A DNA stretch of 48,466 nt, from assembly GCA_029259815.1 (NCBI GenBank), contig JAJDEJ010000025.1, positions 1-48,466 on the forward strand. Direction: 5' to 3'. This stretch comes from Planctomycetaceae bacterium. Lineage in GTDB: Bacteria > Planctomycetota > Planctomycetia > Planctomycetales > Planctomycetaceae. The notes under the pieces are model-generated. The model saw only the letters and a program-made list of their open reading frames with translations. It was not told the DNA's origin and did not search any database. Below, piece by piece: positions 36,728 through 44,867 of this stretch. How positions within the stretch are numbered: position 1 is the stretch's first letter; each line of letters opens with the position of its first letter. Both the position numbers and the translations under genes were made by a program.

Positions 36728-38572
36728 TCACAATGACAACTCCACGGTGCGATGATTTCCCGTGTCGGCGACGAAGATGCGGCCCTCTTGATCCACAGCG
36801 ATGCCCCACGGCGTGTAGAAGTTCCCTGCATTACGCCCCACACTGCCGTGACGTCCAAGCAAGTTTCCATGGATGTCAACTTGAGTCACACGACCGGCTC
36901 CGTACTCAACCAAGAACAGTGATTGGTCTGGGCCGAGTGCGATGTCGTACGGATAGTTCACCTCGACGGAGCCTTCACGTGCCGAGTCGACGATTGTCCT
37001 CTGATACTCGCCAGCGTCAGAGTAAACATGCACCCGGTTGTTGATCGCATCGGCCACATAGATGTTGCCATCCAGCCACACGACGCCGCTCGGCCGTTGG
37101 AACTGCCCTTCGTCCGTGCCGAAGCTGCCGAACGTCGTCACGACTGCGCCGTCTTCCGTGAACTTCTGAATGCGATCATTGCCGCCATACTCGGCGACGT
37201 AGAGATGACCGGAGTCGTCCCTGGTGATGGCGACCGGGTAGATGAACTGCCCCGGCTCCTCGCCGTGTTCTCCAAACATCCGCAATACTTCACCCTCGTC
37301 CGTAAAGACAACGACCCGATGATAGTGCGTGTCCGCCACTGCGATCGTGCCGTCACTCAGGACGCACACGCCCTCCGGCTTGCCGACGTCGTACGCGGGC
37401 ATTCGCCATTCGCGATTGAGAGTGCCTTCCGTGTCGTACACCAGCACGCGACCGGCGTTGTCGAGGACGTACAACTCGCCGTCGGGACTGACAGTCAGAC
37501 TGCGTGGGGCCGGTACACTCGATCCGTCGGAGGGCATTTTGATTGTCCGGGTGTTCGTGACAGGCAACTCCGGGCCGGCCACGGACGACTGGCAGCCTGT
37601 CCACGTCAGACACATCAACAGCACGGCACACAGTCGTAGCAGAACATGAGTCCCCGCAACTAACTGTGCTTCACCGGGACGATGTACAATCGTGCGTCGA
37701 TCATTGGTCGCTTCATGCTCGACATCAGACTCGACCAGTGTGCCGACCGAACGGCTTGAGTGAAGTCTCAAACCAGCACCATTCGCGGGAGTCAACCTGA
37801 CCCAATCCGGTCGTACACACACAGCAGTTGTGCATCCCTCATGGTCGGGCAGCCAATGCGCGGTCTCGTCTGCGGCAAACCAGTTGGAAGGCCCGAGCAG
37901 TCGTGCCAGCTGTTGCGTCGGAGGATTGACATAGAGCGTTTCCAACTCGCCCTCATAGCTGACGTGTCCACGATCCAGACAAATGACGCGCGACGCTTCT
38001 CGCAAGACAGACTCCGGCGAGTGAGTCGAAAACACGAGTGTGGTGTCCTGCTGTCGACAGTGGTCGCGAATTGTCCGCCAGTAGGTGTCGAGCGAAGTCG
38101 GGTCCACATGCACCAACGGTTCATCCATCACCAGCACGACGGGATCACAGCACAGGGCCCGAGCGACTGACAATCGTGATCTCTCACCCTGCGACAGCCG
38201 TCCGACGTGGGCATCAGCAAGCGTCCGCAGTCCGAAGGCGTCCAACAGATCGGAAATGTGTGATGCTTGTCGACTGGTGGTTTGGACGGTGTCCAGATGT
38301 TGCCGGACCGTGAGATGGGGCCAGAGCCCGAAATCGGGTGGCACCCACGCGAGTGAAGGACGTCTGTCTCCCGCAGGAAGATGGGCAACCATCTCACCTG
38401 AGCTCGGTCGCTCAAACTGTGCGAGCAAGTTCAGCAGAGAGGTCTTGCCTGCTCCCGATGGACCGATCACTGCGGTCACACCATCCTGAACTGTGAGCGA
38501 AACCTCATCCAGCCTTCGTGCCGCTGGGTGGCCAAGGGAGACGTTGTTCAGTTCCCACAGAGTCTCTGCCAT
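36728..38572 (-). CDS. ABC ATPase fused to an NHL-repeat domain
   Basis: The protein has 614 residues. Residues 1-235 are an ABC ATPase of the ferric/spermidine uptake type: Walker A GPSGAGKTSLLNLL, signature LSQGERSRLSVARAL, Walker B LVMDEPLVHVDPTSLD and switch His in VFSTHSPE. Residues about 236-305 are a TOBE-like or linker region. Residues 310-327 are hydrophobic and end in a lipobox-like LTWTGC (Cys327). Residues about 345-614 form an NHL beta-propeller (ELYVLDNAGRVLVYD, GTIAVADTHYHRVVVF, GNIYVADAINNRVHVYS). The only in-frame start codons between the domains are poorly placed, so one polypeptide is favoured. It follows the permease after 69 nt. Confidence 0.88.
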   Translation of the reverse strand: MAETLWELNNVSLGHPAARRLDEVSLTVQDGVTAVIGPSGAGKTSLLNLLAQFERPSSGEMVAHLPAGDRRPSLAWVPPDFGLWPHLTVRQHLDTVQTTSRQASHISDLLDAFGLRTLADAHVGRLSQGERSRLSVARALCCDPVVLVMDEPLVHVDPTSLDTYWRTIRDHCRQQDTTLVFSTHSPESVLREASRVICLDRGHVSYEGELETLYVNPPTQQLARLLGPSNWFAADETAHWLPDHEGCTTAVCVRPDWVRLTPANGAGLRLHSSRSVGTLVESDVEHEATNDRRTIVHRPGEAQLVAGTHVLLRLCAVLLMCLTWTGCQSSVAGPELPVTNTRTIKMPSDGSSVPAPRSLTVSPDGELYVLDNAGRVLVYDTEGTLNREWRMPAYDVGKPEGVCVLSDGTIAVADTHYHRVVVFTDEGEVLRMFGEHGEEPGQFIYPVAITRDDSGHLYVAEYGGNDRIQKFTEDGAVVTTFGSFGTDEGQFQRPSGVVWLDGNIYVADAINNRVHVYSDAGEYQRTIVDSAREGSVEVNYPYDIALGPDQSLFLVEYGAGRVTQVDIHGNLLGRHGSVGRNAGNFYTPWGIAVDQEGRIFVADTGNHRTVELSL

Positions 38573-38641
38573 GCGGCTCAGTCGTGCTGGAACTTGTTGA
38601 TCTTAAAAGAGTTGTTGAGAGTCGCCAGAAGACAGAAGAGA

Positions 38642-40060
38642 TCAGAATGAGTGCAAATGACGAATGATCAGGCGGAATCCCCACCATGCAATACCTACAA
38701 GTACGACAGGCGTGGCCATGGATGCGAACAACATTGCGGAAAGTCCGGAGATTTGTCCGTAATGCATCAGATTGTACAACACCACGGGTGCGGGCGTCAT
38801 GCCAGGCGGAGCCAGCAGGGAAGGCAATGTCAACTCGATGTATGCCCAGAAGCAAACCAGCAGCAGTCCTCCACAACGACCAGCTGCATCCAACCGCCAG
38901 AGGAGTTCCGCCGACTCACGCTGACGACGACGGTCCTCAGCGACCGCCAGCAACCGCGCAGTATGCACAGCCGAGGATTCCCGCCAACGACCTATCAACA
39001 GCCGAATGAGCACCGCACGCGGCAGCAGGAAGCAAACTTCCGCGATCAACAGCGGTAGGGGTGAGTCCCGCAAACTCACCAACGGCGGCTTCTGAACCAA
39101 GCTGGCGAGTCCCAGCCCCAAAGCCAGTGCTCCCATCAGCCCTGGCAACACCGAGCAGCCGATCAGCAGACTTCCCGGTCGTCCGCGTATTCGAGTCAGT
39201 TGCCCGCTGACGATCCACGTCAGTCCGCCCGCAGTCACAGCGAAGAGGAGAGCGATACCGACTTCGCCCAGCAACGTCCTGTGGGCCCGCAATACGGAAA
39301 AGCCCTCCCATGTCCCGCGCAGCACGACTGCACCCGGCACCCCCACAAGCAACAGTAGAACCAGCCCGACGTATCCAGTCGCCAGCCAAGAATGTCCGTT
39401 GGACGGAAATGACGGCGGCCCAGACGTCGCATTTCCGCGTGCACCATCATCAGTCACCACCCAAAGTGCTGCGATCAAGACGGCCAATTGCAGGAGCACA
39501 GGGGCCACGAGGACTCGCAGTGCTGTCGCAATCGTCAGGCCGGCCGCGTAGCGGGTAAACAGCCATTCAGTCCACCCATCGACCTGCATCAGCGTTGCGA
39601 CTTCGGATTCCTGAAACGCCAGGAGAAACATCACCACCCACGCCGGCAACCATGCGAACAGGTGATGCCTCAGCCACGCTCCCACCAATCTCCCGCGACC
39701 GTTGTTGGATCGCGACACAAGACGCTGGACATGCAGTGCAGCTGCTCTCACCGGTGGTGCAGGAGAGCAGAAGAGTACCAAAGCACCGACTGGCACCACC
39801 TGCAACATGACCAACACCGTGTACAGAACTTCGTTCCACACCGGATGGTGTACGAGAGACAAAGCGAAGTTGCGATATCCATATCCAATTAATAATCCCG
39901 GTACAAAGACCGGTAGCAGAGCCAGTCCCCATCGCCACATTGCCTGTCGACCAGTGTGTACTCGAAGCGATGTTGTCAGCGGGATGGCAATGCACAATCC
40001 AGTCAGGGCAATGGCCAGACTCCGCAGCACCGACAACGTACACGCCTCGCTGAATGTCAT
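38642..40060 (-). CDS. ABC transporter permease (ferric-uptake type)
   Basis: This is an integral membrane protein of 472 residues with about twelve hydrophobic segments, in keeping with fused two-domain permeases of the ferric-ion uptake class. The first half includes LALLPVFVPGLLIGYGYRNF and a loop AALHVQRLVSRSNNGRGR, the second half LLIGCSVLPGLMGALALGLG. The EAA loop is weak. The ATG at 40060 overlaps the stop of the solute-binding gene by four bases (ATGA), so translation is probably coupled. It works with the solute-binding protein upstream and the ABC-NHL ATPase downstream. Likely substrate class is iron or another metal chelate, from family membership only. Confidence 0.87.
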   Translation of the reverse strand: MTFSEACTLSVLRSLAIALTGLCIAIPLTTSLRVHTGRQAMWRWGLALLPVFVPGLLIGYGYRNFALSLVHHPVWNEVLYTVLVMLQVVPVGALVLFCSPAPPVRAAALHVQRLVSRSNNGRGRLVGAWLRHHLFAWLPAWVVMFLLAFQESEVATLMQVDGWTEWLFTRYAAGLTIATALRVLVAPVLLQLAVLIAALWVVTDDGARGNATSGPPSFPSNGHSWLATGYVGLVLLLLVGVPGAVVLRGTWEGFSVLRAHRTLLGEVGIALLFAVTAGGLTWIVSGQLTRIRGRPGSLLIGCSVLPGLMGALALGLGLASLVQKPPLVSLRDSPLPLLIAEVCFLLPRAVLIRLLIGRWRESSAVHTARLLAVAEDRRRQRESAELLWRLDAAGRCGGLLLVCFWAYIELTLPSLLAPPGMTPAPVVLYNLMHYGQISGLSAMLFASMATPVVLVGIAWWGFRLIIRHLHSF

Positions 40061-41055
40061 GGAGCATGCTCCTGCGAGAGCCATTCCAGAACTTCACGGC
40101 GCGCCGACGCCAGCGGTGTCAGGTCAACCGACTCGGCTGCCCATGTTTTTAACTGCCGTACATCCTCTGACAACAGAAATTCGTCGACCGGTGCCAGCGG
40201 AATCTGTCGCGCCTTCGAGGCTGCGAGTCGGAGTTCAACCGCCTCTGAGAGCAGGTAGTCGACCAGCTGCTCGGCTTGTTTTCGCTTCTGTGTCCCACGA
40301 ATGATCGCCACGCTGTTGGGAATGCAAATCGTTTGTCCTGACGGCGTGCGGAGTGGCAGCATTTCAACCGGAACAGAATCATCTTTCGCGAGGAAGAAGT
40401 CGTCGGTGTCCGTCATACCAAAATCACACACACCTGCGGCGACAAGATCCTTCACGGTCGCGTTTCCGGGAACAACGCTCATTCCCCGGTCCCTCAGGTC
40501 ACGATCCCACTCCTGAAGCCCCTGAGCACCAAGTTGGTCCCAGAGGACGGAGTAGTGAGAAAGCGTCGTACCGAACATCGGCTTTGCCATCGCCATCCGC
40601 GAGACGTCATTCGCCAACCGCTCATTGATCATCTCCTCAGTTGCCGGCATCTTTTCCGTGTTGACGATCCAGACCCGCAGTCGTCCTCCGAATCCTGACC
40701 AGAGACCGGTCGGCTCGCGGAACTGCTCAGGCAGACGTTGCCAGCCCGGCCCCTCATAGGATTCGAGGACTCCCTGTTCGGCGAGTTCGACTGTCCCAAG
40801 GAGTTGATTGTTCCAGAAGACGTCGCACGCTGGATGGTCCTTCTCCCGAATGAGTCGCTGCACGAGTCCCAGTGACTTCGTTGCTTCTGTGTCTGGCACA
40901 ATGACGACGGAAATACCCGTCTGTTGTTCAAATTCCCGGAGCACTTCCTCTGCGTAGAGCAGGTCGTGTGCACAGTAGACGACGAGTGCCTCACGAGTGG
41001 CGGTCGACACCTGATACCAACCGGCTGCAACCATCAGGCCAATCGCGACTATCAC
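40057..41055 (-). CDS. Extracellular solute-binding protein, ferric-type (ABC uptake)
   Basis: The product is 332 residues. It opens with a short hydrophobic segment (VIVAIGLMVAAGWYQV) that serves as signal or anchor, then the binding-protein fold with YCAHDLLYAEEVLREFEQQT and ACDVFWNNQLLGTVELAEQG, the pattern of ferric ion-binding proteins. The start is the problem. The GTG at 41055 is the first usable in-frame codon; the frame continues to 41361 only through a repeat and the neighbouring gene. An out-of-frame ATG at 41105, with a strong Shine-Dalgarno sequence from the repeat, encodes 17 codons ending in a TGA that overlaps this GTG. A frameshift joining the two would give a classical signal peptide. 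Confidence 0.85.
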   Translation of the reverse strand: MIVAIGLMVAAGWYQVSTATREALVVYCAHDLLYAEEVLREFEQQTGISVVIVPDTEATKSLGLVQRLIREKDHPACDVFWNNQLLGTVELAEQGVLESYEGPGWQRLPEQFREPTGLWSGFGGRLRVWIVNTEKMPATEEMINERLANDVSRMAMAKPMFGTTLSHYSVLWDQLGAQGLQEWDRDLRDRGMSVVPGNATVKDLVAAGVCDFGMTDTDDFFLAKDDSVPVEMLPLRTPSGQTICIPNSVAIIRGTQKRKQAEQLVDYLLSEAVELRLAASKARQIPLAPVDEFLLSEDVRQLKTWAAESVDLTPLASARREVLEWLSQEHAP

Positions 41056-41105
41056 AGCGCCGAGTGCGGTCGGACGCCGAGTCGCAGAGTGATCAGGTGG
41101 CGCAT
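41053..41105 (-). other. Short leader frame or frameshifted signal peptide
   Basis: The ATG at 41105 is preceded by GAGAGGGGGAAACG, an excellent ribosome site that comes from the end of family D repeat copy 3. The 17-codon peptide is basic (MRHLITLRLGVRPHSAL). Its TGA overlaps the GTG of the solute-binding gene (GTGA). It is either a translationally coupled leader or the original positively charged N-region of the signal peptide put out of frame by a single indel. Confidence 0.4.
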
Positions 41106-41110
41106 CGTTT

Positions 41111-41272
41111 CCCCCTCTCCCCTTGAGGGAGAGAGACAGATTCTGAGCGAAGCGAAGGATCAGGGTGAGGGGACTGCCAGCAACAAGCTCACCGGTTCCG
41201 CCCCTCACCGCCCCCTCACCCTGTTTTGAAGCCAAGGTTTCAAAACTGTTCCTCTCCCTCAAGGGGAGAGGG
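41111..41272. repeat. Palindromic repeat, family D copy 3
   Basis: This 162-nt copy has termini CCCCCTCTCCCC (41111-41122) and AAGGGGAGAGGG (41261-41272) and inner CAGGGTGAGGGG/CCCCTCACCCTG arms. Its left end abuts the leader/solute-binding start on the minus strand. Confidence 0.88.
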
Positions 41273-41299
41273 ACGAATGCGGCAACGAGACTGCGAGAA

Positions 41300-42940
41300 T
41301 TATTCGCCGCCATCGGGAGCCGTCTGATCGAGGCTGTCGAAGTACTTCTTGATCCCGTCATGATAGCCGGGCGGAATCTGTTCCTGATCGATCGCTTCGC
41401 TGACCGACTGCTTGAGATCGCTGACGATCGTGTTGTACTGCAATTCGATCTCGTCCTCTTCGCCCTCGGTCACGCCTTTGGTCTTGAGTGACAGGAGGAT
41501 CTTGCCTTTCTTGATCGCAGACTTCGAGGTTTCGTCCTTGAAGTCCGTCTCAACTGAATCGTCATCTTCCATCGGTTCGATCTCTCCCGCACCGAGACCC
41601 TCGCCGTCGCCAGGCAGACCGTTTTCGTCAAGCATCGCGATGTCGTAACCGAGCTCGGCCATCATCTCGGCATACATCTCCTGATAGTCCTCCATCGACT
41701 CGGCCCCCTCCATTTCTTCGCCATCCAACTTCTCGTCGTTGTTCAACCGCTTGGCCATCTGCATCACTTCGAGGGCCTTCTCCAACTCGGCCATGTCGCG
41801 GGCCGACTGAGCGATCTGCTTCAACTCAAGCTCAGCCAGTTTGAGCGATTCCGTCAGTGCCTCCATCTGCTCCCCGGACATGCTCTCTGCCTTACCGGCT
41901 TCCAACTCCTTCAGCGCACGCTCCAAGGCCGCGGCCAGTGGTTTCGAGTTGACATCCTCCTTCGCGAACTCGTGGAGATCTTCGAGCTTCTTCTGGAGGC
42001 GCCGCATCGCTTCGGTTCTTTCGACCGGGTCCTTCATCTGGGCGAGTTCGCTCATTTCCTTCTGGATGTCTTTCAACTCATCTTCCAGTTCGTCGGCTGC
42101 TCCTTCTCGCAGGTTCTTCGCCCACTGCCTCGGCTTCGACTGCGACTTATCTCCGAACCGCTGTTTCATCGGCTTCTGCGAGAGCAGATGCTTGAGCTGC
42201 TCCGCCCGTTGCCGCCATTGCTGCCCCAGGGCCTTCTGCTGGCCAGCGATCACGCGTGCGTTCTCCTGTCGCTGCTGTGGCTCCATGCGTTTGAGCGATG
42301 ACTTGAGGTCTTCCAGCGACCGTTCGATCTCCTCTGAGGTCTCGGCATCCAGGTCGGCTTTCGTCAGTTCGCTCTTCCGAACTTCGGTCGCCTTGCGGCC
42401 TTTGACGAGTTCCTCATGTCGGATCTCCACCTCTTTGGCAGCGGCGACTTTGCCGAACGGATCGAGCGTCGGCAGAAACAGACTTCCCACTATCAGCAGG
42501 CCCAACGCAGCGGCCATTTGTGCGACACGGCGGGACCAATGCCAAGGCACGACCGACGTCGGCTCGACACTCGGCGCCTTCACCTCTGCATCGCGGCCAA
42601 CCAGCGGTTTGTAATCACCAGCCGCGTTGTCGATCATTGTCAAGGTGAGGAACAGATCCTGCGTCCCCGCATGTGTGTCGACCCGACGGGCAGCGTCAGA
42701 GAGAGTCGGTCGCCGCAACACGACAACTGTGCCCAACAGGGCGAGCAACGGCAACATGAGAATCGCCGACATCGAGAACCAATCCGGGATCAGACCGGTC
42801 AAGCGACTGACGAGCAGCAGCAACGCCACCACACCCGCGAGTGCGAGACAGACCCCAAAACCGATCCGCCCGATTTTCGCGACATGGAGACGCAGCAGAA
42901 CTTTCTGCAAGAGACTTCCCGAGTGCGGAAACTCGCTCAT
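41300..42940 (-). CDS. Coiled-coil membrane protein of unknown function
   Basis: The protein has 546 residues. Membrane helices lie at about residues 25-47 (IGFGVCLALAGVVALLLLVS), 55-75 (FSMSAILMLPLLALLGTVVV) and near 140-157 (MAAALGLLIVGSLFLP). Long charged coiled coils follow, rich in Glu, Lys and Gln (residues about 170-420), then an acidic linker with many Met/Glu and a final compact helical region (YNTIVSDLKQSVSEAID). It resembles DUF4175-type or similar coiled-coil proteins encoded beside MoxR/DUF58/VWA clusters, but I cannot assign it firmly. It is the first gene of the envelope-related train if the EF-hand gene is excluded, and is followed by the uptake transporter genes. Confidence 0.82.
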   Translation of the reverse strand: MSEFPHSGSLLQKVLLRLHVAKIGRIGFGVCLALAGVVALLLLVSRLTGLIPDWFSMSAILMLPLLALLGTVVVLRRPTLSDAARRVDTHAGTQDLFLTLTMIDNAAGDYKPLVGRDAEVKAPSVEPTSVVPWHWSRRVAQMAAALGLLIVGSLFLPTLDPFGKVAAAKEVEIRHEELVKGRKATEVRKSELTKADLDAETSEEIERSLEDLKSSLKRMEPQQRQENARVIAGQQKALGQQWRQRAEQLKHLLSQKPMKQRFGDKSQSKPRQWAKNLREGAADELEDELKDIQKEMSELAQMKDPVERTEAMRRLQKKLEDLHEFAKEDVNSKPLAAALERALKELEAGKAESMSGEQMEALTESLKLAELELKQIAQSARDMAELEKALEVMQMAKRLNNDEKLDGEEMEGAESMEDYQEMYAEMMAELGYDIAMLDENGLPGDGEGLGAGEIEPMEDDDSVETDFKDETSKSAIKKGKILLSLKTKGVTEGEEDEIELQYNTIVSDLKQSVSEAIDQEQIPPGYHDGIKKYFDSLDQTAPDGGE

Positions 42941-43052
42941 CGATCATTGTCCCAGTAAACCATCGGGAACCTACGCCACACGCTACGCTGAATGCGACAA
43001 GGACGTTGGAGAATTCTGTCTATTTGGAGTGTACGTCGGGGGACATAGCCAT

Positions 43053-44720
43053 TCAACGTGTCGACTGACTCTCACGAGTGGTCTCGACGTCTCCGTCTTC
43101 CCTTTCACCGGCTGATTCTGCTTCGCTCACATCAATCCAGCCGCTGCCGTCGTTGTCCAACTTGTCGAACGACTCGCGCGGGCCGAGGAACTCACGCCAG
43201 GTCACGTCGCCATCTTGGTTGCGGTCCGTCTTTTGAAACCACTCCGGGCCGGTGGTCGCAGGTCGCACGACAGGCAGGCGACGATCGGCGGTCATTTGGT
43301 TCTGCCGATCGATGCGGACTGAGGGCGGTACGCCGAACGAGAAGGCGACGCGGTACTTGCGGAGTGCCTGCAACTCGTTCGCATCCAGGAGACCGTCGCC
43401 GTCACGATCGTAGGGCTGCATCCGTTCGATCCCCGCGTCGAACTCCTTCTGCGTGAGACGTCGATCGACGTTCTCGTCGAGGATCTGAAACAGCGGCTTG
43501 TCGACCGCGTCGACTGTCATCTCGGCATAGCATTGTGACAGATAAGCGTCGAGACGGATGAAACGGTCGAGTTCGTTGAGGTACACCTGCCCGTCGCTGT
43601 TGAGGTCCACATCCTCAAACGTCGCTCCGTCGACAGCAAGCATGCCGAATTCCTGCGGGCCGAGGTATCCATTCTTGTCGCCATCCTGTCTACGGAATTC
43701 AATCTTGAGCAGACTGATCTGGTCACGCGCCTGAAACCGATTGTCAGACGCCGAGAATTCGACCGTCTCGTCACCGACATGCAGCGTGAGCCGTCGTCGT
43801 GAAGACGTACGGATCTCGCGGACCCGGTCCGCATCCCGCTGCACTCGTTTGAGGGTGACGCGACGCCTCCGCAAGTCGACCGAAATCTCCACATCCGGTT
43901 CTCGCTCATCGAGCAGTGCAACCAACTCCGACTGATCGAGTTGGTTGTCGGCATCCAAGTCAGCCGAGTGAAACAGCCGTTCAGACAGCGACATCTCCGC
44001 CCGCGTGACTCCGGTCGCTTCGGACTTGGCATACGTCTTCAGGATCCGTGCTGCCAACTTGTCGAATGACTCACTCTCAGCCAAGAGCACGAAGTCGCGG
44101 CGATCCTCTGACTCCTCTGAGGTCATGGCTGCGTCGAGCATGGACTGCGGGAAGGGTTGCAGCTCGGCCGGGCTGAAGGTCTCGTCATCGTCGAAGTCGT
44201 ACTGTCTGAGCGTGTCGATGCCCTGCTCAATTTCGTCGCGTGAGATCTGCCGGTCGCCATTACGATCAAGTCGCGGATGCAGCTGCACGGACTGTACAAG
44301 CAAGGGCGGCCGACGACGACTGGCGAATCGTTCGCCGAGCAGTGGGTCGAGGTACGCCGTCAGTTCTTCCAGGGAGAGACTGCCATCGGTCGGCGACGAG
44401 TCGAGTTCGGACCAACGACCATCAAGGGTCTCGGCTCCGGCGGCGAAGCGACCCTCGACCGGGATCTGACGAGCTTCGGCTTCATTCAGTCGCTCATCTT
44501 CGTCTTCGTCGAGTGCCTCCAACAGCACGGATGCATATCGCTGACGCACGGTCTGGATGCCGACGCCGGAGGACGCAAGCGTGACTCGCAGAATGGCCGG
44601 ACCATCGGAGGCAAAGAACAGCAGGTCATACGCATCCTCGGCCTGCTCCGCCGCCAGAGCATGCTGGGCCGTGAACGGCAAAACCAACGTGAGGAGCAGT
44701 GTGCGAGTGATCACATGCAT
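43053..44720 (-). CDS. Secreted multi-EF-hand protein
   Basis: The protein has 555 residues with a signal peptide (residues 1-23, LLLTLVLPFTAQHALA). About eleven EF-hand-like loops can be read, for example DRNGDRQISRDE, DFDDDETFSPAE, DLDADNQLDQSE, DLNSDGQVYLNE, DRDGDGLLDANE, DRNQDGDVTWRE and DNDGSGWIDVSE. Several keep Asp at positions 1, 3 and 5 and Glu at 12, so calcium binding is expected. The stretch between loops five and six (about 275-325) is beta-rich and not EF-hand. It precedes the train on the same strand with a 112-nt gap, so it could be co-transcribed. Role unknown; extracellular calcium binding is the supported part. Confidence 0.9.
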   Translation of the reverse strand: MHVITRTLLLTLVLPFTAQHALAAEQAEDAYDLLFFASDGPAILRVTLASSGVGIQTVRQRYASVLLEALDEDEDERLNEAEARQIPVEGRFAAGAETLDGRWSELDSSPTDGSLSLEELTAYLDPLLGERFASRRRPPLLVQSVQLHPRLDRNGDRQISRDEIEQGIDTLRQYDFDDDETFSPAELQPFPQSMLDAAMTSEESEDRRDFVLLAESESFDKLAARILKTYAKSEATGVTRAEMSLSERLFHSADLDADNQLDQSELVALLDEREPDVEISVDLRRRRVTLKRVQRDADRVREIRTSSRRRLTLHVGDETVEFSASDNRFQARDQISLLKIEFRRQDGDKNGYLGPQEFGMLAVDGATFEDVDLNSDGQVYLNELDRFIRLDAYLSQCYAEMTVDAVDKPLFQILDENVDRRLTQKEFDAGIERMQPYDRDGDGLLDANELQALRKYRVAFSFGVPPSVRIDRQNQMTADRRLPVVRPATTGPEWFQKTDRNQDGDVTWREFLGPRESFDKLDNDGSGWIDVSEAESAGEREDGDVETTRESQSTR

Positions 44721-44867
44721 CGGGCAATGGGGGCCTGACAGGCGATAATCGGGCGACGACTCCAGATTACCCGGCGTCCGATCAATGGTCCATGCGAACC
44801 TACGTCATTGGAGAGACGCCTGTTGGACAGTAAACTGTCGGTCTGAGATATCCTTCTCAAAGCCCCG

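Noticed and set aside
37590..37800. Separate NHL lipoprotein gene starting inside the ABC-NHL frame
   Set aside because: The only in-frame start candidates are a TTG about 55 codons before the lipobox and GTG/TTG/ATG codons inside the hydrophobic segment; none gives a normal lipoprotein signal. Kept as an alternative, not called.
40057..41361. Full-length open frame for the solute-binding protein starting at 41361
   Set aside because: The first 100 codons run through the family D repeat and overlap the end of the upstream coiled-coil gene; they read as repeat-derived Ser/Leu/Arg-rich sequence with no family character.
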